From: Microcaldota archaeon | GTDB lineage: Archaea; Micrarchaeota; Micrarchaeia; Micrarchaeales; Micrarchaeaceae | Direction: 5' to 3' | Assembly (NCBI GenBank): GCA_021792395.1 | Contig: JAJYUR010000003.1 | Span: forward strand, 1-63,029 | Length of the DNA stretch: 63,029 bases | Part shown: in pieces, positions 25,305-34,549 of the stretch | Layout: each line of letters opens with the position of its first letter | Position numbering within the stretch: the stretch's first letter is position 1 | Made by a program: the position numbers and the translations under genes | The notes under the pieces: model-generated | The model's input: the letters and a program-made list of their open reading frames with translations, nothing else | Databases searched by the model: none | Told to the model about the DNA's origin: nothing

Positions 25305-26327
25305 TTAAGGATGCAGTATGGTATAGTTGCACCCTTGCGGCTGGGCCATATTACCGTCCAATATAAGCTTTATATAACCAATATATGGCACTGCCCCGAC
25401 AACCTTGCCGATTACATTGCCGATGGGCGCAGGATGATTGAAATATTGCATATCCAACCCCGGATTATTATCGCCCTTTGTAAGCACGTAATACTGGCCG
25501 CTTGCGTTCAGTATCGCATATACCCTGTGCACTACGTATGAATCGCCTTCATTGTAAAAAAGGTCTCCAGGCATGGTCTTATATACTATTATAGAATTGT
25601 TCCTGTCCCCGCTTATTGTAATGTTATCCACGGTTATCGAAGTTAGGTATGCCTCGTTGGCTAAGGTACCATTGCTATATTTTACTGCACGTGCACCGCA
25701 CGTATACGTAACAGGCTGGCTTTGTTGATTATATTGAACCAATTGCGAACCTGAGCTTGAATATAGCCCTATGGAATAGCCTGGCTTTATTATTTGTGAA
25801 ACTTCAAGTCCGCCGTCATAATACCGGTATGCTACGCATTCCAGCGATTCTGAGTTGGAGTTGACCATAATTGATGCCTGGGCTCTGGTGATGTTCAGCA
25901 TAGGCGCCCTTATCTGTGAAATGTTTTCTATGCCATGCACGAATATTAAATCACCTCTGTGCAGATATGGCAGCATGCTGCAGCTTGGCACTACGTCTAC
26001 CGGATACGCAGTATGCATGTATGAACTTAACAAAAGCCATATCGCAGCTACGATTGCGATAGCTGCGAATATTTCTATCAGCATTTTTTTGTATCCTTCA
26101 TCATGTGCCCCGGATACGAATTCAAGAGCTATTATTACAACCAATAAAAAAAATATAGCTATGCCGAAAACCAATGACAGAAACGCGATTTTTTGGTAGA
26201 GAAGGTACAGCACGAAGAGTAACGCTAGGATTATGTACAGCGGCCATACCGTCAGCTTCCCCTTATCTGCCACGGCTTGCTTTGTTGCAGACCGCTTTGG
26301 TAATGCACTTTTTTTGCGTTTTTCCAA
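25305..26327 (-). CDS. signal peptidase I (archaeal/ER type) with extra membrane helices
   Basis: The protease that removes signal peptides from exported proteins, anchored in the membrane with an outward-facing active site. Three membrane helices occupy residues 28-125. The nucleophilic Ser is in VPSCSMLPYLHRGD. The family His is in YVVHRVYAIL (His type, like archaea and Sec11, not the bacterial Lys). The acidic box is LTKGDNNPGLD. At 340 residues it is longer than usual because of the extra helices and an insert of about 90 residues between the Ser and His boxes. The start is a TTG with GGTG upstream, right after the smc stop. Confidence 0.88.
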   Translation of the reverse strand: MEKRKKSALPKRSATKQAVADKGKLTVWPLYIILALLFVLYLLYQKIAFLSLVFGIAIFFLLVVIIALEFVSGAHDEGYKKMLIEIFAAIAIVAAIWLLLSSYMHTAYPVDVVPSCSMLPYLHRGDLIFVHGIENISQIRAPMLNITRAQASIMVNSNSESLECVAYRYYDGGLEVSQIIKPGYSIGLYSSSGSQLVQYNQQSQPVTYTCGARAVKYSNGTLANEAYLTSITVDNITISGDRNNSIIVYKTMPGDLFYNEGDSYVVHRVYAILNASGQYYVLTKGDNNPGLDMQYFNHPAPIGNVIGKVVGAVPYIGYIKLILDGNMAQPQGCNYTILHP

Positions 26328-26335
26328 TACTACAC

Positions 26336-29300
26336 CTAGCTGCTCACTCCAACCAACTGTATGCCTACTGCCTTTGATTCGTCGTTCTGCATAGAGAACC
26401 CTATTGCCGTGTCTGCAGCAGATATTAGAGTGTCATTGTGGCTTACGACTATGAATTGTGAATTGGAACTTATCTCTTTTATTAGTTTCGAAAGCTTTTT
26501 CGAATTTTCTTTGTCCAGTGCAGAATCAATCTCGTCGAATATGTAGAACGACATCCTATTGCGCATCTGTATCGCGAAAAGCATCACTATTAAGATGAAT
26601 GATTTTTGGCCTCCGGACAATTCATCTACTGATTTTATCCTTCCTCCCTTGTCCTTCTTTTTTACAGATATCGAAAGCCCTGAATTGAATGGGTCTTTCG
26701 GATTGTCCAATGACATTACCACTTCGTCATCATAGGTGTAATTGTAAAGCTTCTGCATGTTCCTCTCAACAGCCTTGAATGTATCCATAAATACATCTAG
26801 TTTTTTTGATTCTATTTCTTTTATCATGCCCAATATTGAGATTTTTTCGCTTTCAAGTGTATCGAGCTTTTCCATGGCGCCTTCAAGATCTCTGCTTTTT
26901 ATTTCATACATCTCAGGAGCTTTTAGGTTTACAACTCCCATTTTTTCAAGATCGTTTTTTAGGACTGCAAGCCTGCTTTCCAGCTCGCTGATGCTCCCTT
27001 TGGCTTCTTCAACCTCCATCCTTCCGGAAAGCTCGGCTTTTATATCATTGAGCCTCGTTTGCGCCTGTGCTTTCCTAGTTTCCGCCTCGGATAATTCTTT
27101 TGCCAACTTGTCCGATTCACTTGCCAGCCTGCCTTTCTGAAATCCCATTTCAGACAATGATTTTTCGAGTTTCGAAAGCTCATTGTATATCGATTCTGAC
27201 CCCTTGTCATGCGACCTTATCCTTTCTTCAAGCTCGGCTTTCGAGGACATGCCTTTGGCGATGTATGCTTCTTTTTCCTTTGCAGATGCATTGAGTTTCT
27301 TTATAGTATCAGACGCCTTGCGTATTTCGTCCTTTATGGCAGCGATCCTCAAACCCAGCATATCGTTCTCTTTTGAGACCGATGCATATTGCATTTTCAA
27401 TGACTCCAGCTCTGCACGCTGCTTCTTTGCCGCTTCAATTTCTTCCTTGCTCGTTTTCGATGATTTTCCAGCGTGAAGGGCGCTGGATATTGCTTTATAG
27501 ATAAGCGCCTGCTTTTCCTTTGTCGCCGAAATCTCTTTTGCCAGATTGCTGCATTTAGACGTGTATGCTTCAATTTCACGTTCAGCATCTTTCACTGACT
27601 TGTTTTTTGCGTCTATTTCTGATTTGACTTTCAGCAATTCTTCTTCTGATGATGATATGGAAAAATTCATGCGTTTTATTTCTATTTCATTGCCTGCCAG
27701 GTCTACCTCAAGCGAACCTACTGCCTTTTTCTCCAATTCCAGCTCAGATTCAGCCGTTGCTATTTCTTTTAAAAGCGCCTGCTTTTGACCCGCAACCTTC
27801 TCAAGTTCTGACCTTATCTTCCCAGGATATGCAACCTGCCGTGAAAACCCGCCGCTGACGACTCCGGATGGCTCCAGTATATCGCCTTCCATCGTCACAT
27901 ATCTCAGATTTCCAAGCCCGTGCCTCTTGCCATCCGCTATTGTATTTACAAGATAGGTGTTGGCGAATACGAATGAGAAAACTTTTTCATATTTCTTATC
28001 GAACTTCACCAAGTCTATTATAGGGATTGCGTCGTCTTGCGCAGTAGGCTTCTTGCTATATATATCCATTATAGGTATAAACGACGCCCTTCCAAGCTTT
28101 TTATCGCGGATAAGTTTTATCGCCGATGTTGCAACGCTTATCGATTCCACTACGAAGTAATTGAATCTGCTTCCAGCAGCAGCATTGATGGCATTTGAAT
28201 ACTTGTCTTCATAAGCACACAGCTCATACGCCCTGCCATGGAATCCCTGTTTTATTTCGCGCTTTATCTCGTCGTTCATGCGGTCCGTACCACCGCCGCT
28301 TGCGGCTATCGCTTCCCTGATATTTATAGACTTTTCGTCCAGCACTGAAATAGACTCTTTTATGGCAGATTGTTTTTCATGAAGCTCTTTTATTCTGACG
28401 CGCCCTTTATCTATCTTGCCTTTCAATGCATCAGCATCCTTTAGTTTGCTTGAAACCGATGCAGCCCATTCCTTGATCGATTTTCCCAAACTGGATGCCT
28501 TTGAGGAAAGCATTTCTATTGAATCAGATATTCTAGATATTTCAGCTACTGCAGACAAACGAGCGCCGTTGGCAGAATCGAATTCTTTTGAGAGGGCATC
28601 AAGCGACTTTTGCACCGATTCATATTCTTCTGATGCTGAATCGTCAGTTTCCTGGTTTGGATGTACTTCAATTTTTTCAATGCTTTTTGATCTTGATTCT
28701 ATTTCTGTATTTAATGAGACTATGGTTTTTTTGTTGCCTTCTATCTTTATGCCAAGGCTTTTGTCCTCTTCCTCCAATTCATTTATGCGTGTTTTTAAGC
28801 CTGCAATCGATTCGTTGATACCCCTTACTTCAGATTCAGCTATAGCTACGCCTTTGCTTATCTCATCGAGATTCTTATTGACGGAATTCACCTCGATGGA
28901 CTTTGCACTTAGTTTCTTTGAAAGTTCTGAGCGCAGTTTTGTAATATCCTCCACTTTCTTATCTATTTCAGACATAGATGAGGATAGGGTTTTCTTCTTC
29001 TCATCGAATCTTGCAATACTGCCTATCGCCTCCTCCAATGCAGAATATACTTGGCTTTCCCTCTTTTTTAGTATCGTGTAACTTATGCTTTTTATTGAAT
29101 CTGAGGCTGCAATATACCTCTCTGCATCCTCCTTATCCTTTTTAAGCTCTTCCAAGAATCCAGTGCGTTCGCTGAGCATTATTTTTGCATTCCCTATCTT
29201 TTCTTCTACTTTATCCAGTTCTTTTAACGAATTATTCTTTTTGTCATCGAATTCCTTTATGCCGGAAGCTATGTCTATCAGCCCCCTGCGTTCCTTTGAA

Positions 29301-29740
29301 TTAAGGTTCAGTATCCTGATTATCTCGCCTTGGGTTATGGTATTTGTTTCATTCGCCCAGCAGTTGTTTGCATGCAGCAAATCTAGCACGTCCTGCCTCT
29401 TTGCCTTTTTGCCGCCTATCCTGTATCCTATTTTGCCATCCGATCTTACAATCCTAGATATCTGAATTTTTTGGTCTCCGGAAAAGTCTATGGTGACGTA
29501 CGCCCGTTTTAACTTTGTTTCCTTATCAGGCTTTACCAGATTGCTTATTAGTTTGCTTGAATTTGTGACCCTCATCCTCCTGAATGATGATTCTCCAAGC
29601 GAAAAAAGCAGCGCATCGCATATGTTGGACTTGCCGGATCCGTTCGGGCCCACGATGCAATTGAAGCCCTTGCTAAACATAATGTTCGCATGCTTGAAGG
29701 ATTTAAAATTATGAATTGTTACTTTGTCAATATAGAGCAC
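26336..29740 (-). CDS. smc: chromosome segregation ATPase SMC
   Basis: SMC dimers organise and segregate the chromosome. I start at the GTG at 29740 (MLYIDKVTIHNFKSF), which has GGTG six bases upstream, giving 1134 residues. Walker A is VGPNGSGKSNICDALLFSLG. Long coiled coils flank a hinge around residues 505-640 (GFHGRAYELCAYEDKYSNAI). The C-terminal signature and Walker B are DELSGGQKSFILIVMLFA and FYIFDEIDSALDKEN. No ScpA or ScpB gene is next to it; signal peptidase follows directly. Confidence 0.95.
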   Translation of the reverse strand: MLYIDKVTIHNFKSFKHANIMFSKGFNCIVGPNGSGKSNICDALLFSLGESSFRRMRVTNSSKLISNLVKPDKETKLKRAYVTIDFSGDQKIQISRIVRSDGKIGYRIGGKKAKRQDVLDLLHANNCWANETNTITQGEIIRILNLNSKERRGLIDIASGIKEFDDKKNNSLKELDKVEEKIGNAKIMLSERTGFLEELKKDKEDAERYIAASDSIKSISYTILKKRESQVYSALEEAIGSIARFDEKKKTLSSSMSEIDKKVEDITKLRSELSKKLSAKSIEVNSVNKNLDEISKGVAIAESEVRGINESIAGLKTRINELEEEDKSLGIKIEGNKKTIVSLNTEIESRSKSIEKIEVHPNQETDDSASEEYESVQKSLDALSKEFDSANGARLSAVAEISRISDSIEMLSSKASSLGKSIKEWAASVSSKLKDADALKGKIDKGRVRIKELHEKQSAIKESISVLDEKSINIREAIAASGGGTDRMNDEIKREIKQGFHGRAYELCAYEDKYSNAINAAAGSRFNYFVVESISVATSAIKLIRDKKLGRASFIPIMDIYSKKPTAQDDAIPIIDLVKFDKKYEKVFSFVFANTYLVNTIADGKRHGLGNLRYVTMEGDILEPSGVVSGGFSRQVAYPGKIRSELEKVAGQKQALLKEIATAESELELEKKAVGSLEVDLAGNEIEIKRMNFSISSSEEELLKVKSEIDAKNKSVKDAEREIEAYTSKCSNLAKEISATKEKQALIYKAISSALHAGKSSKTSKEEIEAAKKQRAELESLKMQYASVSKENDMLGLRIAAIKDEIRKASDTIKKLNASAKEKEAYIAKGMSSKAELEERIRSHDKGSESIYNELSKLEKSLSEMGFQKGRLASESDKLAKELSEAETRKAQAQTRLNDIKAELSGRMEVEEAKGSISELESRLAVLKNDLEKMGVVNLKAPEMYEIKSRDLEGAMEKLDTLESEKISILGMIKEIESKKLDVFMDTFKAVERNMQKLYNYTYDDEVVMSLDNPKDPFNSGLSISVKKKDKGGRIKSVDELSGGQKSFILIVMLFAIQMRNRMSFYIFDEIDSALDKENSKKLSKLIKEISSNSQFIVVSHNDTLISAADTAIGFSMQNDESKAVGIQLVGVSS

Positions 29741-29822
29741 AAACAACACCGGCGCCACTAATGATTAGCACGTTAAGATTTTTAGTGCTTGTCATGTAGT
29801 TATGGTTGGCCATATTGTGCAG

Positions 29823-30944
29823 CTATACACTTTTGCGGTTTGATGTTTTTGAGCTTCTGGGCGCTTTGGACAGTTTGCTGGATTTTGAGATATGCAATGA
29901 GAGCACAGATTCTAGGTGCTGCCTTTGGATTATCCCTATAAGCTTCCCACCTTTTACTATGCCTATTATCCCAGACTCGTATACCTGCATCTTGGTGAGC
30001 GCCTGGAATGGTTTGGCGTTGTATGAAATCACAGGCAGGGGCGAACTGAAATAGGAGATGTCTTTCTTTATCATGTTGCCTACGCCCTTGTTTGATATCA
30101 CAGTAGGCAGACGCGAAACCAGCCTGAATTCACTTCCTTGCTTGAATACCACCAGATGCGTATGATGCGCTAACATTTCATTGTAAAGGCTGCCCATCTT
30201 TACGCTAGGCTTCAGCATTATGTAGTTTTTGGATGAGACGGCGCTCAAGGGCAGATCGGAGGTATAGTTGCGCACATATGCGGACTGCATTTCAGCCTGT
30301 GCGCCGCCATAGAAGAATATCGCAATGAATAAGTCAAATACCACTATCGTTTCCTTGTAGAGAAGTGAATATCCGTTGGACATATATACGAATATGAATG
30401 TGCCTAGGATAAAAAGGACGGTTATTACATTGCTTACCTTGACCGTTATCTCAGTAGAAGTGAAGAATGACCTCTTCCTTTGCAGGTAACTGCGGAGTAT
30501 CCTGCCTCCATCCAGCGGAAACCACGGTATTATGTTGGAAGCAGCTAGAAGTATGTTAAGTAGGAAAAGTAGCTGCACTATGCTTTTTGCAAATCCACCT
30601 GGCATTAATATTACGATTGCACCAAGTACGAATCCGAAGAAAAAATTAGATAATGGGCCTGCCAGGGATATCCTGAATTCTAGACGCGGTTCTATGTTAT
30701 CCATGTCTATTATCGAACCGCCCCCGAGCGGATATAATATGATCTTCTGCACAGGTATGTTGTTGTTTTTGGCGGTTATTGAATGGGCAAGCTCATGCAA
30801 AAATACAAATAGGAACAGCAATACGAATATCATGAATAGCGGAAGACTTATTACCAGTGAAAAGAGCAGGAGCAGTATGAATGTCCAATGCAGTTGCACA
30901 TCGATCCCTGCAATCTTGCCTATCGTTGGTGAAAAATTGGCCAT
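29823..30944 (-). CDS. site-2 protease family zinc metalloprotease with CBS pair
   Basis: An M50 intramembrane protease, about 373 residues from the ATG at 30944 (GGTG upstream). The zinc-binding motif is FLHELAHSI near residue 52 and the third ligand is in WFPLDGGRIL near residue 145. About six membrane helices precede a cytoplasmic C-terminal half that looks like a CBS-domain pair (residues 230-350), which may sense adenosine nucleotides. Substrates are unknown. Such enzymes usually cleave membrane-bound regulators. Confidence 0.88.
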   Translation of the reverse strand: MANFSPTIGKIAGIDVQLHWTFILLLLFSLVISLPLFMIFVLLFLFVFLHELAHSITAKNNNIPVQKIILYPLGGGSIIDMDNIEPRLEFRISLAGPLSNFFFGFVLGAIVILMPGGFAKSIVQLLFLLNILLAASNIIPWFPLDGGRILRSYLQRKRSFFTSTEITVKVSNVITVLFILGTFIFVYMSNGYSLLYKETIVVFDLFIAIFFYGGAQAEMQSAYVRNYTSDLPLSAVSSKNYIMLKPSVKMGSLYNEMLAHHTHLVVFKQGSEFRLVSRLPTVISNKGVGNMIKKDISYFSSPLPVISYNAKPFQALTKMQVYESGIIGIVKGGKLIGIIQRQHLESVLSLHISKSSKLSKAPRSSKTSNRKSV

Positions 30945-31016
30945 CCGCACACCTTAATTAATTGCTTACAACATTATTTATTCATTGTCAATGATAAAAG
31001 TTTTGGATTTGGTTGC

Positions 31017-31832
31017 ATGGGAGGCAAGAAGACAGATATAAAATTTATTTACAACGAACCTGCGCTTATATTGACGGAAAGCGGAAAAAATCGCCTCGTA
31101 GTTGGCGATTTGCATATCGGCGTAGAAAGGGAGTTCAAATGGAAAGGCATCAACATGCGTTCCGCCACCGAAATGATAGCGAATAGGATAGTGGGAATCG
31201 CCTCGTCGTTCAAAGCTAACGACTTGATAATTTTAGGCGATTTGAAGAACAGGATACTTAGACTGGATTATGCAGAGGTGCGCATGGTCAAGAGCTTCTT
31301 AGAACAGTTAAATGATAGCGGGCTAAGGGTGCATCTTGCGATTGGGAACCATGATGCATATACGGGCGATTTTTCCGGGCTTTTGAATGGCATGTCTGAC
31401 GAAATTATAATAGGTGATATTGCACTCATGCACGGTCACCGTTGGCCATCTGACAAAGCAATGTCTAAAGGCACAATAATAACAGCCCATAATCATTTTG
31501 CTATAGGAATATACGATTCAAACGGCGCATTTTATAATTCAAAGGTGTGGCTGGTTGCCAAAGCCAACAGGAAAGAATTGGCTAAGAGATACGAAAACGG
31601 CAGGGCAACAAGGCTCATAGTGATGCCCGCCTTCAATGACCTTATAATGGGCGGCGGATTTGATATAGAGCATAGCGCACGTGAGGATATAAACCCACTA
31701 TTCAGAAATGGTATATTCGATTTCGACAATGCAGAGATATACGGGCTGGATGGCGCATTCATAGGGCGTGCTGCTGACGTTTTAAGGATGCAGCGCAGGA
31801 ATGGGCCTAAAATCAGAAAAAGGCGGGCTTAA
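31017..31832 (+). CDS. metallophosphoesterase (MJ0037/ICC-like)
   Basis: 271 residues of a calcineurin-like phosphoesterase. The metal motifs are all present in order: VGDLHIGVERE, ILGDLKNR, IGNHDAY, LMHGHRWP and AHNHFAIG. The set-up matches the archaeal SbcD/Mre11-related single-domain family of unknown substrate. It diverges from the site-2 protease gene and ends before rpoK. Confidence 0.85.
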   Translation: MGGKKTDIKFIYNEPALILTESGKNRLVVGDLHIGVEREFKWKGINMRSATEMIANRIVGIASSFKANDLIILGDLKNRILRLDYAEVRMVKSFLEQLNDSGLRVHLAIGNHDAYTGDFSGLLNGMSDEIIIGDIALMHGHRWPSDKAMSKGTIITAHNHFAIGIYDSNGAFYNSKVWLVAKANRKELAKRYENGRATRLIVMPAFNDLIMGGGFDIEHSAREDINPLFRNGIFDFDNAEIYGLDGAFIGRAADVLRMQRRNGPKIRKRRA

Positions 31833-31880
31833 CCGGTTCCTGCTTTTATATTGGAATCGTAAATTTTTAGGATAGCCTTT

Positions 31881-32054
31881 TTATTCCCTTATGATGGTTA
31901 TCGGGATTACTCCTTTCTCGAATTCCAGTTCGGCAAGATCCAGCGGTTCTACCATATCTTCCGGAACCCTTATAAGAGGAGGGGCACCATTGGCAAGCTG
32001 TAGCGCCCTGGCGCCGATTATCCTTGATTTTTCAAATTTTGTATATTCGTTCAT
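31881..32054 (-). CDS. rpoK: RNA polymerase subunit K (Rpb6/omega)
   Basis: 57 residues from the ATG at 32054. The sequence YTKFEKSRIIGARALQLANG and ELEFEKGVIPITIIR is the conserved Rpb6/omega core that helps assemble and stabilise RNA polymerase. It starts ten bases after the geranylgeranyl reductase stop and is probably co-transcribed with it. Confidence 0.93.
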   Translation of the reverse strand: MNEYTKFEKSRIIGARALQLANGAPPLIRVPEDMVEPLDLAELEFEKGVIPITIIRE

Positions 32055-32064
32055 GATCCACACT

Positions 32065-33510
32065 TCATATTGGATTTGGCTTGAAGCGCTCCTTGACTTC
32101 TTCCATTTCTGCAGATACCTGGGCTTTCCACTTCTTGAAACCGTCCGGGCTATCGGGATATTCAGAATATATCACGTTGAGCTTCTTCATCTTATTGACC
32201 GCAAATATCAGGTTTTGGAATGCATTTATGTTTGATGCGCCTTTGAGGACCATCTTGAATTTCGATGCTAGGCTTAACTCTGGGACAGATCCCAATGCAA
32301 GCTTCGAAGCCTCGCTGGTTGTTAGGAAAGATTTTATTCCGTAATCCAATGTCGCATTGTTTATCGACTGCATATATATCCTAAAAACCTCCAAGCCTGC
32401 AGTCTTCTTTCCGTATTCTGCATTATAATCTAAATTATATTTCCATAGGCCTTTTGTAGAAACGTCGTTTGATTGCACTGCCTTTGCGGCATTTTCTCCA
32501 GCAAATGCGCCTGAAACCAATGCCGGGCCTATGCCTCCTGCGCTTATTGGATTAGGCATTGCCATGCTGTCCCCTGCACCCATGTAACCGTTGAATACGA
32601 GGGACTCCATCTGCCTCCTCACAGCTACGGACCATATGCCCTTGCCGTTGTTGTTCTTATTGAAAAGGCGCGGATTTTTTATTATCGGATTCCACTTGAC
32701 ATACGCATCTATCAGATTTTGGAGTGTATCCTTCCTTCCCAACTTTGCATTCCTTATATCAAGGCTTTTCTTTTGAACGCCCAAACCTATGTTTACCTTA
32801 TTCCCACTCTTCGGGAATACCCATCCGTATCCGCCCGGAGCCATCTCTTGGTTGAGGTGTATGAGTGCATTCTTTGGATCATAATAATTGAGATCTTCTC
32901 CGTTGATGTCGAACTCGTAGATATATCTGCCAGTAGACTCGATGTCGTCTATATCTACGTTTTTCTCAACGAAATCATTATCAGGAAGGCGCCTTCTCAA
33001 TACGGTGGCCACACCCAACGCGTCTATCACGAGCTTCGAATGAAATTTTTTGTGCTCTTTGCTTTTGTCCTTTCCAAATATGCCGCTTATGAAATTGTTC
33101 TCCACTATCGGACCTTCTACCTCAAATTCAGGCACATATGTTACTCCTGACTTTTTAGCAAAATCTAGAAGCTTCGATTCGAAAGCAGGCCTGTCTAGGA
33201 TGTATCCTACGCCATCGAACAGATATCTGGAGCTTAAATCAGGGGATAATGCATATACGCCGTCAACCTTCAGGTCTAGTTCGGGTTTTGAAAACGTCAA
33301 GCCGGTCTGTTTTGTTATGAAGTCAAGGTGTGACCCTGCTACTGCATCCCCGCATGTCCAGCCCCAGTTGTTCTTTTTGCCTACGCTATCTTCTGGATTT
33401 CGGTCGAGCAGCAATACGCTGGCACCGTTCTTTGCAGCTATACCTGCAGCTAAGGAACCAGACATCCCTGCACCTGCTACTATAATGTCATATTTTTCAT
33501 TAGGGTCCAT
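32065..33510 (-). CDS. geranylgeranyl reductase family flavoprotein
   Basis: 481 residues. The FAD-binding motif is DIIVAGAGMSGSLAAGIAAK at the N-terminus, with LLLDRNP at the end of the second strand. The later flavin motif is YMGAGDSMAMPNPISAGGIG. The enzyme probably saturates the geranylgeranyl chains of archaeal ether lipids (digeranylgeranylglycerophospholipid reductase). The two lysine-containing inserts make it slightly longer than usual (about 400-460). It is followed by rpoK. Confidence 0.85.
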   Translation of the reverse strand: MDPNEKYDIIVAGAGMSGSLAAGIAAKNGASVLLLDRNPEDSVGKKNNWGWTCGDAVAGSHLDFITKQTGLTFSKPELDLKVDGVYALSPDLSSRYLFDGVGYILDRPAFESKLLDFAKKSGVTYVPEFEVEGPIVENNFISGIFGKDKSKEHKKFHSKLVIDALGVATVLRRRLPDNDFVEKNVDIDDIESTGRYIYEFDINGEDLNYYDPKNALIHLNQEMAPGGYGWVFPKSGNKVNIGLGVQKKSLDIRNAKLGRKDTLQNLIDAYVKWNPIIKNPRLFNKNNNGKGIWSVAVRRQMESLVFNGYMGAGDSMAMPNPISAGGIGPALVSGAFAGENAAKAVQSNDVSTKGLWKYNLDYNAEYGKKTAGLEVFRIYMQSINNATLDYGIKSFLTTSEASKLALGSVPELSLASKFKMVLKGASNINAFQNLIFAVNKMKKLNVIYSEYPDSPDGFKKWKAQVSAEMEEVKERFKPNPI

Positions 33511-33603
33511 AAAAACACTTAAGTTGTAGTAGTTAATTGTAAAGCATTATTTATATAAGATTTTCCTTTTTCCCGTAAACGGCAATGCATGCCCTGCTTA
33601 CTG

Positions 33604-33708
33604 TGCAGGGGGTGAGATTTGAACTCACGAAGGCGCTAAGCCACAGGATCTTAAGTCCTGCGCGTTTTTCTGTGGCCTTTAAGCCTGACCAGACTCTGCC
33701 ACCCCTGC
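33604..33708 (-). tRNA. tRNA-Leu (anticodon TAA) with enlarged D-arm region
   Basis: Acceptor GCAGGGG pairs with CCCCTGC. The anticodon stem CAGGA/TCCTG encloses CTTAAGA (anticodon TAA). A class II variable arm follows, then the T-arm GTGAG-TTCAAAT-CTCAC, discriminator A, and no encoded CCA. Between position 9 and the anticodon stem there are 39 bases instead of about 17. The excess of about 22 bases (around GGCTTAAAGGCCACAGAAAA) is best explained by a non-canonical intron in or next to the D-arm. Its borders cannot be fixed by eye. GCCACAG in the extra part is complementary to CTGTGGC downstream of the anticodon loop. Confidence 0.8.
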
Positions 33709-33718
33709 AAAAATCAAA

Positions 33719-34477
33719 TCAAGCATACATTGACGGTCCGCTATCCTCGGACGCCTTCTTGAAGGTGTCGTGTGTTTCTTTGCTTTTCTTTATCAGGTCT
33801 TTTATTTTTGCTTCTACCTCTTTTGACTCCTTGTCTAATTCGGTTATGTCTATCTTTAAGTTCAACATCTTATTTATAGATTGTATTGCCAGTTCAGCAT
33901 ATTTCGGATCTATTATGTTCTGGTTTACAGGTACAAGGATATTTATGTCATCAATCTGCGATGTCACAGCATTGAGCAGCAGCAGTGCGCTTACCCCGGT
34001 AGCTACGCCTTCCGTTATAGGTATCATTCCTGCCTTTGCGGCATCCTGCGCTAGCTTCTTTGATGATGCGATTGAATACACCTTGTCGTTCGAAATGCCG
34101 GTTTCTTCTAGCGAGGCAGAACCAGTAGGCATCCCGTTTATTGATATTATCTCGGTAAGTCCGTTAGCTTTAATGAATTCGTATAGTTTCTGCGTAAGGT
34201 CGTACACCATAGATACAGGTATCGCAAATTCTGCAAATACTATTACTGCTTTAATCTTGTCTGAGCTATACAGCCTTACAGAAGGCATCGCTCTGCCTTC
34301 ATGTATGGATATTATTGGAGGAAACTTGTCGCTGTCAATGTATCCACAGTACTCCATTTTCAGCTTATCTATCATATAGCTTATAGTCATTGGGCCTACG
34401 AGCCCGATGCCTGGGAAACCTTCTACAAGTTTATACCCTTTTATAGAAGCTCCCTTGAGCAGTTTGATTTCCAGCAT
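33719..34477 (-). CDS. PAC2-family protein (proteasome-assembly-chaperone-like)
   Basis: 252 residues. The N-terminal KGYKLVEGFPGIGLVGPMTI, the central IISINGMPTGSASLEETGIS and ITEGVATGVSALLLLNAVTS are typical of archaeal PAC2 (PF09754) proteins, which are related to the eukaryotic proteasome assembly chaperones. The archaeal role is not settled. The C-terminal 50 residues form a charged helix. GGTG stands before the ATG. The gene contains one copy of a 23-base hairpin sequence shared with the intergenic region near 9.2 kb. Confidence 0.85.
   Translation of the reverse strand: MLEIKLLKGASIKGYKLVEGFPGIGLVGPMTISYMIDKLKMEYCGYIDSDKFPPIISIHEGRAMPSVRLYSSDKIKAVIVFAEFAIPVSMVYDLTQKLYEFIKANGLTEIISINGMPTGSASLEETGISNDKVYSIASSKKLAQDAAKAGMIPITEGVATGVSALLLLNAVTSQIDDINILVPVNQNIIDPKYAELAIQSINKMLNLKIDITELDKESKEVEAKIKDLIKKSKETHDTFKKASEDSGPSMYA
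34281..34303. repeat. 23-base hairpin repeat, copy inside the PAC2 gene
   Basis: This is identical to 9165-9187. On the minus strand it encodes HEGRAMPS, within a region conserved in PAC2 proteins. Confidence 0.5.
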
Positions 34478-34549
34478 TAAAACACCATTAATTTTTGGAT
34501 GGATACCTTATTAAGTATTAGCAGGCTTTGGCGCATGCGCTGCAGATTT

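Noticed and set aside
28416-29081. 221-codon plus-strand ORF within smc
   Set aside because: It is antisense to a coiled-coil region; the periodic Leu/Ser/Phe content reflects the reverse of Glu/Lys/Ser codons.
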